Origin: Gonatopus flavifemur
Lineage: Eukaryota > Arthropoda > Insecta > Hymenoptera > Dryinidae
Reading direction: 5' to 3'
Assembly (NCBI GenBank): GCA_018340375.1
Contig: JAFFJZ010000001.1
Location: 73,524,001 to 73,588,000, forward strand
DNA length: 64,000 nucleotides
Of the stretch, positions 25,311 to 36,869 are shown one piece after another (the first letter of the stretch is position 1; each line of letters opens with the position of its first letter). The notes under the pieces were generated by a model, which was not told the origin of the DNA, searched no databases, and saw only the letters and a list, made by a program, of their open reading frames with translations. Made by a program: the position numbers and the translations under genes.

Positions 25311-26965
25311 GAGGAAATTCATCTTCCATTATATTTAAGAAAATATTCATTTACGGTATTTGAAAAAAAATTTCATGATGCCAACATATCTTACACAATT
25401 GATTCATGAATCTGTACACACTTCATGTACAAATATACGAAGGTATTTGATTTATACTCGATCTGTATCTGAAACTGCATCGCAAAAAATTCTTTTTTAA
25501 TTAACTTGATGTAAACCACTAGCATGGTTCTTGATAGGTAAAGAATATTCTATTTGCTGTCTTTTTCATGAACTCGGCATATCTCTCAAAGGTTCTCGAG
25601 AATTGCTCGACGCAGAGAAATTTTTTCATTAAACTTGAGGTTATAATGAAAAAACAAAATTAGGGAGTCGAATTTTTGAGGGAAAATTATAATAACTTGA
25701 GATATGGATGTGATTTTGAATCGAGATTCATCGTTGAATTTTGTAAAACAGAGTATTCATTTTATAGTGAGATGAGAGACTGATGTTTAAATTATATAAA
25801 CTTTCATATGGAACTACTATTATGTGGAATTTTTATTCATTCCATATACATTCCATCTATGAATTGTTTTTCAATGGAGGATTCAATAAAATTTCTGCAG
25901 AAAACTTGTAAAGCGAACATTTCACAACATTCATTACGAAAACTACCGCAATTGAAATTCCCCCTGTCCTCAAATTTATCAGCTTTTAACGGCATAATAA
26001 TATCTCGCATATATTGATGGTCGTTAGTTTCGATACCATGTATGATTTTAAATATAATCTATCCAACGTAATCGTATAGAATGAGTTCATTAAGGATTAG
26101 AAGTTATTTAGTATCGGGGATTCACAATAATTCACAATTCATGTGAATTTGTTGGAATTCATGTTTCATGTTCTATCGCTAAATTGAAATGATTGTTAGA
26201 CATTTCTTATCCGGTTACTCATTAAATATAAAATATATCATTGAAATACAAATTATATATTATTATATATATTTTATATAATGACAAGTAACGTAACCAT
26301 CACTGATAATATGTGAGCAGGGATTGAATTATAAGAAAATATTCCAGATGAATGAACAAACCATCAAATAAAAGATAGAGTCTGTGCCAAATGGGGAAAA
26401 ATCTGAAAAGTTTGGAATAATCCATGAGTGTACAGTTCCATTCTTTTTGTGATATGAATGCAAATTGAAGCATGTAAGGGTCATTTGGAGTATTCTGAAT
26501 AGACTTTCAAATCATTCGACAAATGTTTGTCTGCTTCGGAGAAATGTGATTGCAATTTAAAAACAAATATATACTTTATCAAATTTAGATAGTCACTATC
26601 TCATTCAGTCAATCCCGCTGTCCGTCATAGATGTTTGATTGAATGAATCAGACAACAGTTGTGTCTGGTGCCTTTATTTTTAGCTCTGTAGGTGACAAAA
26701 ATTCAGTTTGAATCGGGTACTTCATTTTGACTTTTCTCTCCCAAAACGAAAAAATGGTGAAAAAAGATTGTACGATCTGAAAATGATCGAATAAACCGAT
26801 TACTTGAAGTACACCTTCGAACATGAATTCTTTTTCGTAAAATTTCTGCTTAAACAGGTCGTTAAACAAGTATAAAGAAAAAACAATTTTCAAGATCCAC
26901 ATTTACATCTTCGAGTAGCGCAAAGATATTTGAATATTGTATAATACATAATTTATACACAATTT

Positions 26966-27247
26966 ATGTACAGAGAGAAAAAATCTGCTGTCACAGCGGA
27001 ATCTGATTTTGCTGCGTGCCTTTTGCTGGAGTAGCAAATTTTGTTTGCTATTCTATATATATATATAATAATAATAATAAAGGATTCACTGTACCAGTGA
27101 ATTCCAACTGGGTCAGCAAAAAGAAAAAAACAAATTTTTTATTCAATAAAAACTTGACTAATATTTTGTACCGTTTGTGTAGATCCACGGGGGGCAACAT
27201 TTTGCGTGAATATAACCTTGTTTCTGCACAGAGATTTTGTTCTTAGT
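26966..27247. repeat. Fragment of the CTGCTGTCACAGCGGAATC family
   Basis: Begins GAGAAAAAATCTGCTGTCAC and shares GATTTTGCTG, TTTGCTGGAGTAGCAAATT and TTTGCTATT with 45453-45803. It ends near AGATTTTGTTCTTAGTGTG. It includes a short (TA)n/(ATA)n tract at about 27054-27080. Confidence 0.5.
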
Positions 27248-29359
27248 GTGTAAAAATATTAGACGGGAATTTAGTAATTTTTCTATGAGCCTTAAATCTC
27301 TTATTTGATATTTTTGTGCATGTACTGAGCGTTAGTCACTTGATAAGAATTTTATTCCACTCGGATGGAAGTAGATACGGCTGTCATAAAAAAAATAATG
27401 AATCGTCGTATAATTATAAATAACGATGAAGCGAGAGTCGCCGTGATAACAGTTACTCCAAGTTCATTCTTTTATCTCCAAAATATTCGAATACTTCATG
27501 TTCATATGCAGACAAAGAGCAAAAGCATAGTTATACACCGACATGGATGTTTTTCAAATGTATGCCGTAACTGTCAAACCAGATTCTTTCTGTAAATTTG
27601 TTTATTGCTCCACTAAAAAAATTTCTTCTCGTTAAATAAATGGTGTATTTCTCAAGATTAATGATTACTTATCTCAAGTAAGTTGGTCTTCCGAATGAAG
27701 AATTTATTTGCTCTAAGTAATGAATTTTCATATTCAATTTCGTATTTGAATTCTACAAATGGATGTTTTTTCCATTACCCGGTTATAAAATTCGAAAATG
27801 TTTGAATCAAAACTTTTTCTGCAATATTAACCATCGAATTTATGAAAATTCACATTCTATCACAGATTTGATACGAGCAATATCCAGATTCGATATTGCT
27901 GTACTCCACATTTTGTTGAACTTATATTTCATGAAGCATTAACATATTTCATCATACTTCACGGAATTCATTTATCCTGTGAATTAATATGCAGATGTTC
28001 TTGAAATATGATAGTCGAACTTAGTGAAAATGATGTTAGAATTTTAATTTCGATACTCATCTTCTTAAATTATGCATAAAATGTTCCGATGCTATTTGCC
28101 AGAGGTGAGGTGGAGATGAGTTCTCATCCATTTTAGATGAGCAAGAACTGCTTGTATATTATACAGAAGATGAAAGAGATGTTATCAGATGGATAACGAA
28201 GAGAAGAATTTCATCGTTCCAACCCTGTTTTTGCAACTTCACTTGTTTTTTTTAAGTTTTTATCATGCAGATTGATTTTTATGAATAAAACTGAGCGGGA
28301 AAACTGGACTGTTGATGTTGACGGAATAACAGTAAATTCTCGGATGGGTTACAAAAAGTTAATGCTATCCATGCAGCAACCGAGACTCCGGTAACAGTTT
28401 GTTTTTTCAGTATGTATTGAACAAACACTTTCGTATTATGATACTCGATTTGTATCGCGCCTATTGAAACGTTTATGATGTGTTGATCAATGATGAATAA
28501 ATGATCAGGACAATGTCTCTCACATATTCATAGTCGAATGATCACCGTTTGTGTTAATTGTGCTAACGGAACAGAGTTCAGTAAGCCATAAAATCACGTT
28601 AGATCTCACTAAACTAATTCAAACTTTTTCACGATGAATTTGTTTTTATCATAGATCCACAGTTCACTGATCCCTCGATTTGATGATTTATAGCTTTTCG
28701 ATGAATGTGCATGAGAAGATACAAAGTATAGAAAAATATGATTCAGTAAAATCTGGTTGAACTGATGAGCTTGTCCAAAATAGGGTACTCATGGATCAAC
28801 TTATTCGGTTCGAATCAGTTTACCTCTTCACATTCAAAGTTCTTTCGGAAGTTTGATGAGTTTATTTTTTCATATCATCAATTGAATTCAATTCAATTTC
28901 ACATACTCAAACTTTTCTTGAAATACTACACAGTATCGAAACGACAGAATTGCGGAGTTCCTGCAAATCAACAGTACAGAGTTGGAAACTGTGCTACTTC
29001 GATATCAAGATGTTCAATAGGTGCATTAAAACGGTGGCACTTTAATCGACAATTTTATTGATCTTCGCAATTCGAGGAGTTCTGAGGTTCAGTCGATAAA
29101 TATAAATCTTTCCTGCAGTTGCTTTTTCATTTGGTAGAATGTCATTGGCCTGCCTTGGATACAATACACCGTTGGTTTGCCTTTCACTTTACCTCGAAGT
29201 CAAAGGTAAAGACGATGAGAAAATCGAAGTTTGAATTGGAAGTGATTTCTATGTTTCGAAGCACAGACAGTTTTTCGTGGGACAGAAATCCATGAGACTG
29301 GCACTAAACGTGCGTTGAAGTTGGAGGTATCTGGAGAGAAATACAAATTTCAAAACCAT

Positions 29360-29568
29360 GGTACTGAGAAAAAGGATTATTTATAGTTAACAAACGTACA
29401 TTTGCTTATGGTGGAATAAATATTTATTTGAGTCAAGTATATTTCTCTAATAATGATAGTTAATAAATCATATTTGTGAGATCCATGATAAACTTGCGTG
29501 AAATAAATATTGATTCCGCCATAACCAAATATACATTTGTTAACTATAAATATCATGGTGAAGAAAGT
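29360..29568. mobile_element. Foldback MITE with TTATAGTTAACAAA arms
   Basis: GGATTATTTATAGTTAACAA at the left pairs with TTGTTAACTATAAATATC at the right. GGTGGAATAAATATTTATTT pairs with AAATAAATATTGATTCCGCC. It has no coding content. Confidence 0.75.
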
Positions 29569-29572
29569 TTCT

Positions 29573-29880
29573 CTGAAAAATATCCCTGAATTTCACTGCA
29601 AATTTCAGTGAAAAACTCTGAAAACCTATAAAAAGGTTTTCAATCTCTGAAAAATTATGAAAAAGTCTCACTCATCGGGCACGTTTCTTGACTGAAAATT
29701 CTCCTAAATATTTATAAATATATTTCTGAAAACTCTGAATCCTTCTGAAAGTGATTGAGAATCTCTGAGAAACTAAGAACATTTTTGAAATCCTTTGGGA
29801 AACTCTTCACTAAAAATCTCTGGAAATTTCAGTGATTTACAGCGACATTTCCCCACCAAGGTGAACGTTTTTCTCTGTGT
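29573..29880. repeat. CTCTGAAAA / TTTCAGTGA sub-repeat cluster
   Basis: About ten copies of (T)CTCTGAAAA and close variants plus TTTCAGTGA, bounded by AAAGTTTCTCTG and TTTTTCTCTGTGTG. Probably a degraded element with short internal repeats, directly following 29360-29568. Confidence 0.45.
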
Positions 29881-29909
29881 GAAAATGGAAATTATGATTA
29901 CCCTTTGCA

Positions 29910-30075
29910 CACACACGGAGAAAAATCACAATACTTCCTAGTGAATTAGTAGCATCATATCTTATCTCTTGAGAAGTACTCAACTGAGAGAAGTATTGCA
30001 ACTGTAATCATTTTTATTACATTCTATACATTTGACAGAATAATATAATTTTACTACATTATTTTTCCCGGTGAA
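29910..30075. mobile_element. ACACGGAGAAAAAT MITE, imperfect
   Basis: Starts CACACACACGGAGAAAAATC and ends CATTATTTTTCCCGGTGAAG. The ends are complementary, but the inner arms pair poorly. Confidence 0.45.
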
Positions 30076-31009
30076 GGAGTATAAACATTGCCAGAATTCA
30101 CCTTCCTAAACAGTGAAATCCAAAAAGTGGAAATGAATACAAGCCAACCTCCGTAAAAAATAATTATTTTTCAATTTCAATGTTATCTCCAGCGAATTTA
30201 TATCAGTTTTCCCAGTTCTAAAGGATTCGTGTTACGAGGCCTTTACATAGATCCGCAACCAGACTGCTGTACGTAAGACATTAAACAGCGTTATTCAAAG
30301 TCTTTTCATAAATAATGATAAGACCATTCAATAAGTAATTCACAAACTTTGCAGAGGTAGTCGGTCGCTTATGAGTTTTCGCATTCCCGTCGATGAGAAC
30401 GCCAAACTCGACAGTGGCGTGAGAAAGTCCACTTGAACAATGTTGTACACTGCAATTAAGTGCACTTACGAACAACAGAGCAATTACATTATCGAACTTG
30501 TTCATCTCCAAAGATGCGAATACTGAATTCCAAGTTTGAAATTCATCGACAACTTGGGGAGAAAATATATCAAGTGTTTTTACCGTTACACAGTAAAATC
30601 GGTAATACAGAATGAGTTACAACTTCGAGTATAAACTCTGAATGGAAGCGAAGGTTTTCCATTTCGAACATTCCTGTAATGAGGGACTTGACGTCGCAAA
30701 TCTACTAGGGTTTATGAATATCGACAATATAAGAGGACGAAAATGTTTATTGTGAAGGTGTCATCGGTCAATGAGAAAAATGGGAATTTGAGTTTGGAAG
30801 TTTGATATTTTCGAACACGTTAAAGAAACATGGCAATGACGTATACTTTTTCATACTGATTTATAGATGATGAGAATATATTTCATTGAAGCTGCATAAA
30901 CTCATATAAAAATCTTCAGAATCCGCAAATGCTGATGATAGAATACAATCTACGTAGAGGCAACGATATGTGACCAATATGAGCGGGCAATAAATCAAGT
31001 TGTTCGATC

Positions 31010-31790
31010 CATCATTGATCATAGGCTACGCCACGCCTGGCCCATCCTTCAACTAATATTGCCTGCAGAGAAAAAACTGATTTTATTGATGACAATGGAT
31101 TCTCATGTTGCACTAATCATGGATGGTAACTTGGCTCAGCTTGGGCGGTAGCTTGACTCAAATTGAGCGATAGCTTGGGCCAGGTTGAAACTCCTTCTCA
31201 AGCGGCATATTGCCATAACCCGATTAGAAATTATCATAGGACCTAACAAATTAGATGTGGATGCCCCACGTAGGGATAAGCCCATTTGATCCTAATTAGG
31301 TTCCCCTTAAATTATCCTAGAAGGTTGAAATAGGTTTTTCTCGCTGTACTCTCATCAAGACCTTGTTAGGTTATCCTGAGATTATGAAGATATATATTCA
31401 TAAAGTATATTTTGATGAAGTGAATGCAAAAATGTCTTAATTTTAGATTGTATACTCCTTGATGAAATAAATTTCCTCTAAATTAGGGAAATATCCCTAA
31501 ACAAATGTCAACTGTGCATATATTTAAAGTTAGATCTCTCCATGCCGAATGAAACATTTTTGGGTTGTGGATTTCCTGCTTATATCCCAATTTCAATGTA
31601 TTCTGGAGGTTTTGGTATGAGATTCCGCATCTAATCCTTATTAGTCTTGCCTCATAAGGTTCTGATATTAGTAAAGCGTGACATGACTTGTCAGGTCCTG
31701 ATGAGGGTGTCTTACCAGGACCTGGGCTGGATCAAAGTTGACCTGATCTGGTCCATGGGGTAAGTTTCTAGTCGGGAACTTTTACCTGGG
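31010..31790. repeat. Composite repeat zone, GCTTGGGCGGTAGCTTG and CTGATCTGGTCC motifs
   Basis: Contains repeated AGCTTGGGC(G/C) and TAGCTTG(A/G) motifs at about 31130-31190, AATTAGGTTCC and GTTAGGTTATCC at 31300-31375, and CCTGATGAGG, GGACCTGG and CTGATCTGGTCC at 31690-31765. The last group is shared with 42653-43122. It looks like stacked old elements. Confidence 0.4.
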
Positions 31791-31881
31791 TACTTCTTGC
31801 GAGTTGCAAACCAAGCATTAAATGAATATATAAGTGTCCTCCAAAGATTCCATGACTGAAGGAATTCCTTATCTGCTTTAG

Positions 31882-32121
31882 GACGCACCTACGTCAACGC
31901 CAGGACTACCGGATTTGCGTGATTTATCAGTTCAAACTGATCAGAAAAATTATATGTCAAACTTCTCGGGATTCTCCGACATTCGTTCCATTCATATCGA
32001 AAACATAGAATGGATGTTTCATTTTATTAAAATAAAAGTGACCAAAATTACAACAGGCTTGGTTGAATGCTTTGCCATTGCTATACGCTATTACCATTCT
32101 TTCTCCAATGCTGGGTTTTGA
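31882..32121 (+). other. Exon-like open frame after CTTTAG
   Basis: After the acceptor-like TATCTGCTTTAG the frame reads DAPTSTPGLPDLRDLSVQTD and stays open to 32121. The first 21 codons are balanced and protein-like. The rest is AT-rich and no good donor was found, so the true 3' end is unknown. I do not recognise a family. Confidence 0.25.
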
Positions 32122-34117
32122 TTATAGAAATTATTGAGCTGAGGCTCGAATAATGTTATCGTTTCATACTGAGAAAAATTATGCTTCCTGTAACCTTCTA
32201 ATAGTATTTTAATTATAGTTGACTATCTGTGGAATTAGCTGTAATTGAAATACTTGTAGATCGTTACAGGAACCATACTTTTTCCGGTACAATCTTGATA
32301 AGCCTTATGGCAGACTAACGCCCATGTTGAATTTCCTCTTGGGAAGTTTTCAACAAAGCGGTATAGGGCTCGAGAATCCGAATTCTTTCCTCTGCTTTGG
32401 ATTTCCCAATTGAACTAATAAAAAGCGATGAATTCAGAAAACAGATGAATGACCTATGAATGAAAGAGGATGTGAATGTGTTGTGAGAGATAACAAAGAT
32501 GGTAGAATTTGCATGGATTTATCATCAGTTGATTTGTACGTTGCATTTACATGCAAAATCCATGTTGATGTATGTTACTTGGAGGCGTAATCGATACGAT
32601 TCTTTATCATGTATCGTGATGTGCTCCAATTTGTATACGAAAACCAAATAAAATGATGGAATTCTGAATAATGAGGATTGAATGGATAGCGAACGAAAAT
32701 AAGAAGAGAATGAAATGGAACAACGCAATCGCATGTAATAATGTATGTGTAAAATGTAAGAGGATTTGAAACCTCGAGAATTATTCAACCTGTGTAGAAA
32801 TATGAATGCATATTCCTCACCTTCATTCCCCGTGTCGATGATTTGTAAGTTTCATAAATCTTTCTCAAAATTTGTTTTGATGCCAACAAAGGTTCAGAAA
32901 TATTTTTCATTTCATTCTTTTATGCATAAAATACGTTGATTTGTGAATCGGAATAACACTGCATTTGGATCTGCGCATGCAATTTATTAATCCGAATCCA
33001 TGCTTTCTGAACTGAAGTAATGATTTCGAATTATAATAAATTAAGGACACTCGAGCATCAGGAGGAATTTTGCGCCAACTTTTTTCATAAATTACTTGAT
33101 AAAATTGAATTTAATATCGACAGTAATCAAGCATATCCCTGAGATTGGACTCTGAATATCGATTTAGGTTTTTTCATAGTTCGCATGGCAAGTATTGCAA
33201 AACAACATACAAACAATTTTGGAGAGTTGGAGGTTATTACTTTTAAAATCCTCTTATACTCGCCAGAAAATCAGAAAAAGACTGCAACTTAACTTTGGAG
33301 TCTAATCCTGTTCGTGGATTTTATTGTCATTATCCATTGAAAATCTCCGTTGAACGCATAATTTATGAAAAAAGTTCGCGCCAAATTTGGCTCGCTTTTG
33401 TTGGTACTTGAGTGCCCTTGAGTGCTCTGAATATGATTTGAAAGATTGAAATCGAATAATTTTTTCGGTATAAAAATTCCGAACGTATCAGTCAGTTGGA
33501 TTTGAGCCTGAAAATCAGTTTCAAAAGCATACTTTATGTTTCGGTTCGGACGAGATCGAGTCGAGTCCATTTTTTATACTTAACCGCAAACTTCAGTTCT
33601 ACCCACAAAGAACGAGGTCAGGTTGAGAAAGACGAGATCAGATACGTGGACTACGCAAACAGGATCAAATCGATATCTACTTATTTTTCAACTGCAAACG
33701 ATAGAACCACTTATTTTTCCAAACTTTCCGGATCGATTTTTCATAATGAGGAAAGGGAGTTATAGTATACATCGTTACTTCACATGCATCGTATGATAGA
33801 TCTTTATAAATCCAATATCGTGATGGATCAAACTGGTCTGAATATAGAACTGTATTGAAAATGGTGTCAAGTTTATGATTCTAACAATGCTGACTTTCTT
33901 TGGTTCTCAAGAATTGGAATTTGAGAGTTACATGAAGAGGCAGAAATAATGATACTTGAAAAGAATATTGATGTTTGGATACTGGAATGATGATAAAAAA
34001 AACGAGAATCACTTTGAAGAAGACATGACTAGGTGAATGATTTGGAGAGAAATACGTTGAATGATTCCCGGGAGAGCGACACAGATATAAGTGGATGATT
34101 CGTTATTTGATACAATG
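32122..34117. other. Gene-free stretch
   Basis: AT-rich. The inverted pair at 33068-33388 is the only structure. Short open frames on both strands at 33289-33765 overlap each other and are not supported as genes. Confidence 0.45.
33068..33388. repeat. Inverted repeat pair TTTGCGCCAACTTTTTTCATAAATTA-like
   Basis: TTTGCGCCAACTTTTTTCAT near 33068 is matched in reverse orientation by ATGAAAAAAGTTCGCGCCAA near 33366. About 25 bases pair. The intervening 270 bp is unstructured, so the element type is unclear. Confidence 0.5.
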
Positions 34118-34585
34118 CATTGAGAGAAATAATGACTAATACCAAGAAAATGTATTCTTGAATTTTTTCAGGAATACACATTATTGATACACAGTTGACA
34201 TATTGTACAGGGAGAAGAAAAACTTGTTTAGTTCACTTGCGCGAGAGTAAAAATATCGCCAACTGTCAAAATGTAGTTCGAGTTACCACAATTTTAATTG
34301 ATTTCGCAGTGGCGAATGTATGATATACGCCAGCTAACGTACATCTTACACTCACCGCTGTAAAATCCACTGAAATTGCAGCCACTCGAACTACACTTTC
34401 AAGTTGGCGATATTCTTACCCTTCTTTTTTTTCAGTGTAGGCCCAAGAAAATATTTTTTCAATTCAAGAATTATATTCTTAGCTTCAGATAAATTTTCTT
34501 GTATCAAGGATACATATTTCTTAAGCAACGGATTTCTCCGAACATGAAAATATGTTTTTGGTGATAGTAATTATTTCCCTCAGTG
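34118..34585. mobile_element. Outer foldback MITE with nested element
   Basis: The left arm CATTGAGAGAAATAATGACT pairs with the right end, reverse-complemented CACTGAGGGAAATAATTACT. Shared inner motifs are CCAAGAAAATGT and CAAGAAAATAT. It is split by the element at 34206-34439. Confidence 0.7.
34206..34439. mobile_element. Nested TACAGGGAGAAG / TTTTTTTCAGTGTA MITE
   Basis: Inverted arms include AAATATCGCCAACTGTCAAA and its partner TTTCAAGTTGGCGATATT, and TGTAGTTCGAGT with ACTCGAACTACA. It ends TTTTTTTTCAGTGTA. It sits inside 34118-34585. Confidence 0.75.
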
Positions 34586-34800
34586 TGTGAACGATGAGGT
34601 AAATTTCAGCACTTTCAATTGTTTCTGAAGTACAAGCAGATTTTTGATGATTCATTTGTGTTGTGCGAATCTCAGAATAATGCAACGTTCATGGACTCGT
34701 GCAGCGCGACTACCAATGCGCTACGTAGTCTTCACGTCAAATTTAGAAGGGAAATTTTGGCATGGAAGAAAAAATGCATTTTACATATAACGTTGGAAAT

Positions 34801-34916
34801 TCTGCTGTCTCAGCGAATAATTTGTAAACATGGCCAGATAATTAACTGACGTGGAAAATTATTTGCTACGTTAAAAAGACAATCCGGTGTTCCAGCAAAA
34901 AATGAGACAGCAAAAT
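34801..34916. repeat. Short inverted repeat of the CTGCTGTC family
   Basis: TCTGCTGTCTCAGCGAAT at the left pairs with AATGAGACAGCAAAAT at the right. It is related to 26966-27247. Confidence 0.5.
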
Positions 34917-35143
34917 CACGTTCTGTTGTTCCAATGGAATACATTTGTAGGAAAACGTTGTCTCGATGCAAAAGCAATTTGAAGGCAACTTTGATATGTT
35001 CATATCAAAATCGAGGCCGGAAATTTGAACTGCATTCATGTTGCTTCTACATCGAGCCACCATATTTTCCATCTAAATGCTACATGAAAGCGACGTAGCT
35101 TATCGGTGGCAATGCTGTACGGCAACGTTTCTCTCTTAAGCCA

Positions 35144-35727
35144 CCCGTGAAAAAATCGTTCAGGTCTGATTATGCGTATTCAGGCCCAATCATGGACATT
35201 TTTCGGCAAAATTATTCGTGTTCAATACTGAGTGAGCCTGATTACATCTGGTCGTTCATTTTTTAACTTTGTCATCACTTTAAAGGCTTCAATTTTGTAA
35301 CCACGTAGGAACCAGTGATCAAGCCTCACCACCAGCGATCATGCCTAACAAACTATTCTCGCTCGTGATCATGCAAAATCTCACCAACCGAGGAATATTC
35401 ATACAAAATGACTGTGTGTTGATTTTTCTATCACGAATACACATGCTTGATCATGCTAAATCAACCCCGAACGCAGGTGCGTACGCCTGATCACGCATGA
35501 TCATGCCTGAAAACTGGAAACTAGGAAATGGGAGCTGCATAAGCACTGAAAAGAAACTTATAGATTTTGTATGAATTTCTAATGTATAATGGAGCATAAT
35601 CAAGCATGATTGGGCATGATCAGTCATCATCACGTGGGTACAAAATTGAGACTTGATCACGCCTGATCAGGCTTCAGTCATCATCCCTGATCAGGCTTGA
35701 ACAAGGCGTGGACAATTTTTTCACGAG
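35144..35727. mobile_element. GCCTGATCA-rich foldback element, copy 2
   Basis: Starts CCCGTGAAAAAATCGTTCAG and ends TTTTTTCACGAG. It is collinear with copy 1 (10290-11060) across CATGGACATTTT, CTGGAAACTAG and GGGTACAAAATTGAG, but lacks the nested hairpin. Confidence 0.8.
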
Positions 35728-36269
35728 CATGGTATGCTTATCCGGTTCTCACGCGAAATATACACATAATCTCAATTGGATCATTCAAAATAACATTATT
35801 TGACAACAAAATATCAAAACATTGCGCACATAGCTTGGATAAATTCCTATTCATCAATTATTGTTGAAACCTTTCTTATTCTATCTCAAGATAACAACAT
35901 GTGTTTCAAAAATGTATTGATTAGTTTTATTACGTGCGAAATTGCACAAAAAATTATCATTGTGAAAGGGTATATAAAAACGATGATGATTCAATTCTGT
36001 CATTGCATACTCGTTGCAATTATTAAGATATAAATGTTTTTACTTATCTACAAATAATCTTCACCTCGAGATATATATATATATATATTTTCTTGTCAAG
36101 TAGGAGATACAATGTATCAGTTGATATTTGCTCTCAGTGTTGAATCATGCTGCATTGATGTTTGGAAAATATTATGATTTTTCATATTCTTATCAAATCT
36201 CGTGGCGAAGATGTAATATCACGTGCTAAATTAATCCATTCTGTCCTGAAAAATGCAGATGTACATACC

Positions 36270-36730
36270 GGGTGTTTCAGAATTTATTCTTCGGATTTCT
36301 GTGGCATGTTTTATAGCCGAAATGGAAAAATCTGGTGGAAAAATTTGAACCCAAACTCAATTTTTGAGATATCAGGATTTTTAGATTTCTTTTTTAATCC
36401 AAATCACTTGAGAGCACAGTGTTCAGATACTTTAGTTTGAGCCCATTTGCCAAGTTGGAAAACAGCACATCTTTGGAAATAATCGAACTACCCAAGTGAC
36501 GCAAGAAATTCTAAGAATGTCTCAGACCATTTTCAGAATGTACGAACACATTCTTAGAACTTCTGGTGTTACTTGGGTATCCTGAAATTATTTGTTTTGG
36601 AACTGTAATGATTCAAAGTTGCTGAATTCTGATTGAGTAGAGCTGAGAAAATTCAAATTGAAAAATGTTGGGCTACTTTGATTCTTTTTTAGAGATCCGC
36701 CATTTTCCAACTTGGCGAATGGTTCCAAGC
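36270..36730. repeat. Degraded relative of the 38882 element
   Basis: Starts near ATACCGGGTGTTTCAGAATT and shares the inner motif GCCAAGTTGGAAAA...ATCT with the element at 38882 (there ACCAAGTTGGAACACGGCGG). The motif is present in both orientations here (about 36447 and 36700), so it was also a foldback. It is interrupted by the small hairpin at 36489-36579. Confidence 0.5.
36489..36579. mobile_element. 91-bp hairpin MITE nested in 36270-36730
   Basis: The ends are TACCCAAGTGACGC and, reverse-complemented, TACCCAAGTAACACC. Both arms continue with GAARTTCTAAGAATGT, leaving a short loop. It is too small to code for anything. Confidence 0.7.
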
Positions 36731-36869
36731 TAATGATGCACGATATTTCATAAAAACTTTCTCGAATTCATACTGAATTTTACAAAATATTGAGAAGAAA
36801 TTCATACAAATTGGATATAAAATATTGATATTGTAAAATATCGTGGCATCATCATGCCAAACTCAAGTA

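Larger units (their letters stand above)
24086..29359. other. Gene-poor stretch between repeats
   Basis: Apart from 25073-25310 and 26966-27247 nothing with clear ends was found. A short CCCGAGTGG-type AT-rich repeat is near 24592-24705. Open frames up to 98 codons (28765-29061) show no recognisable protein. Confidence 0.4.
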
